A stretch of DNA of 6,481 nt. Origin: Nocardioides sp. (lineage in GTDB: Bacteria; Actinomycetota; Actinomycetes; Propionibacteriales; Nocardioidaceae). The position numbers were made by a program, and so were the translations under genes. Shown here piece after piece: positions 6,396-6,481 of this stretch. The notes under the pieces were generated by a model. That model was not told where the DNA came from and did not search any database. It was given only the letters and a program-made list of their open reading frames with translations. The stretch lies in the NCBI GenBank assembly GCA_030145945.1, contig JASLDK010000310.1, forward strand, positions 1 to 6,481, read 5' to 3'. The first letter of the stretch is position 1; each line of letters begins with the position of its first letter.

Positions 6396-6481
6396 TCCAC
6401 CTGACTACCGGGCGGTTCACGGCACCGACTTCCCGGATTTCGGGCGTTCGAGTGCCGTCAACCGCCGACCAGTCAGGTGGA
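6396..6481. repeat. Large imperfect inverted repeat (30-nt arms) downstream of the P450 gene
   Basis: Left arm 6396-6425 and right arm 6452-6481 pair at 25 of 30 positions. There is an outer perfect 11 bp (TCCACCTGACT with AGTCAGGTGGA), a 4x4 internal mismatch, 7 bp (GGCGGTT with AACCGCC), a C-C mismatch, and 7 bp (ACGGCAC with GTGCCGT). The 26-nt loop contains a small CCCG/CGGG hairpin (6432-6444). It begins 39 bp after the P450 stop and reaches the last base of the window, so the repeat may extend further. It could be a transcription terminator, a dispersed palindromic element, or a terminal structure of a mobile element. No U-tract is seen within the window. Confidence 0.75.

Noticed and set aside
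5098..6420. A 440-codon open frame on the minus strand opposite the P450 gene
   Set aside because: It has no recognisable motif and an His/Arg/Gln-rich composition typical of antisense reading of GC-rich genes. The + strand frame has all P450 motifs.
5053..6478. ACCTGAC/GTCAGGT heptamer pairs flanking the P450 gene on both sides (5053/5097 and 6399/6472), as if marking element ends
   Set aside because: The same heptamer also occurs inside genes (for example near 1038, 4596, 4694, 5487 and 6167), so it is frequent in this sequence and its presence on both sides is not evidence for a mobile unit.

Overview
The window is GC-rich throughout, including wobble positions. It has GTG/ATG starts, short or overlapping gene junctions and a long Ala-rich signal peptide. 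All of this points to an actinobacterium; a Nocardioides-like organism is my guess from overall style, not something the sequence proves. There are five protein-coding genes and no rRNA, tRNA, CRISPR array or transposase.

Region 1 (1-3103, + strand) holds two consecutive extracellular repeat proteins. The first is cut off at its 5' end. The second starts inside the stop codon of the first (TGATG overlap) and carries a clear Sec signal peptide followed by tandem cadherin-like/Ig-like repeats of about 98-107 residues with the LANDTD...YTP..GY.G.D.F.Y signature (tandem-95/Big_9 type). Both proteins end in the same strongly basic Ig-like module (WLRNGRP...KRISVRVTG...KRVR-stop). The last 168 bp of the two genes align without gaps at about 85% identity by hand count. 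Neither has an LPXTG motif or a C-terminal membrane anchor, so the shared basic module may be what retains or positions these proteins at the cell surface.

Region 2 (3104-3187) is a short convergent gap with a perfect 14-bp inverted repeat, a likely bidirectional terminator.

Region 3 (3188-4974, - strand) is a two-gene ABC exporter operon of the DrrA/DrrB (ABC-2) type. The ATPase comes first, and the six-helix permease overlaps it by ATGA and has its own strong Shine-Dalgarno sequence.

Region 4 (4975-5154) is a divergent intergenic region with several nested inverted repeats that could be an operator for the exporter, the P450 or both. It is followed by a complete bacterial cytochrome P450 (5155-6357, + strand) with I-helix, ExxR and heme-Cys motifs. 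A divergent P450 and DrrAB pair suggests handling of a small hydrophobic compound (modification plus export), but the substrate cannot be read from the sequence.

Region 5 (6358-6481) is non-coding and dominated by a large imperfect inverted repeat with 30-nt arms, the outermost 11 bp perfect. It runs to the last base of the window and is the most striking structure not explained by the genes.
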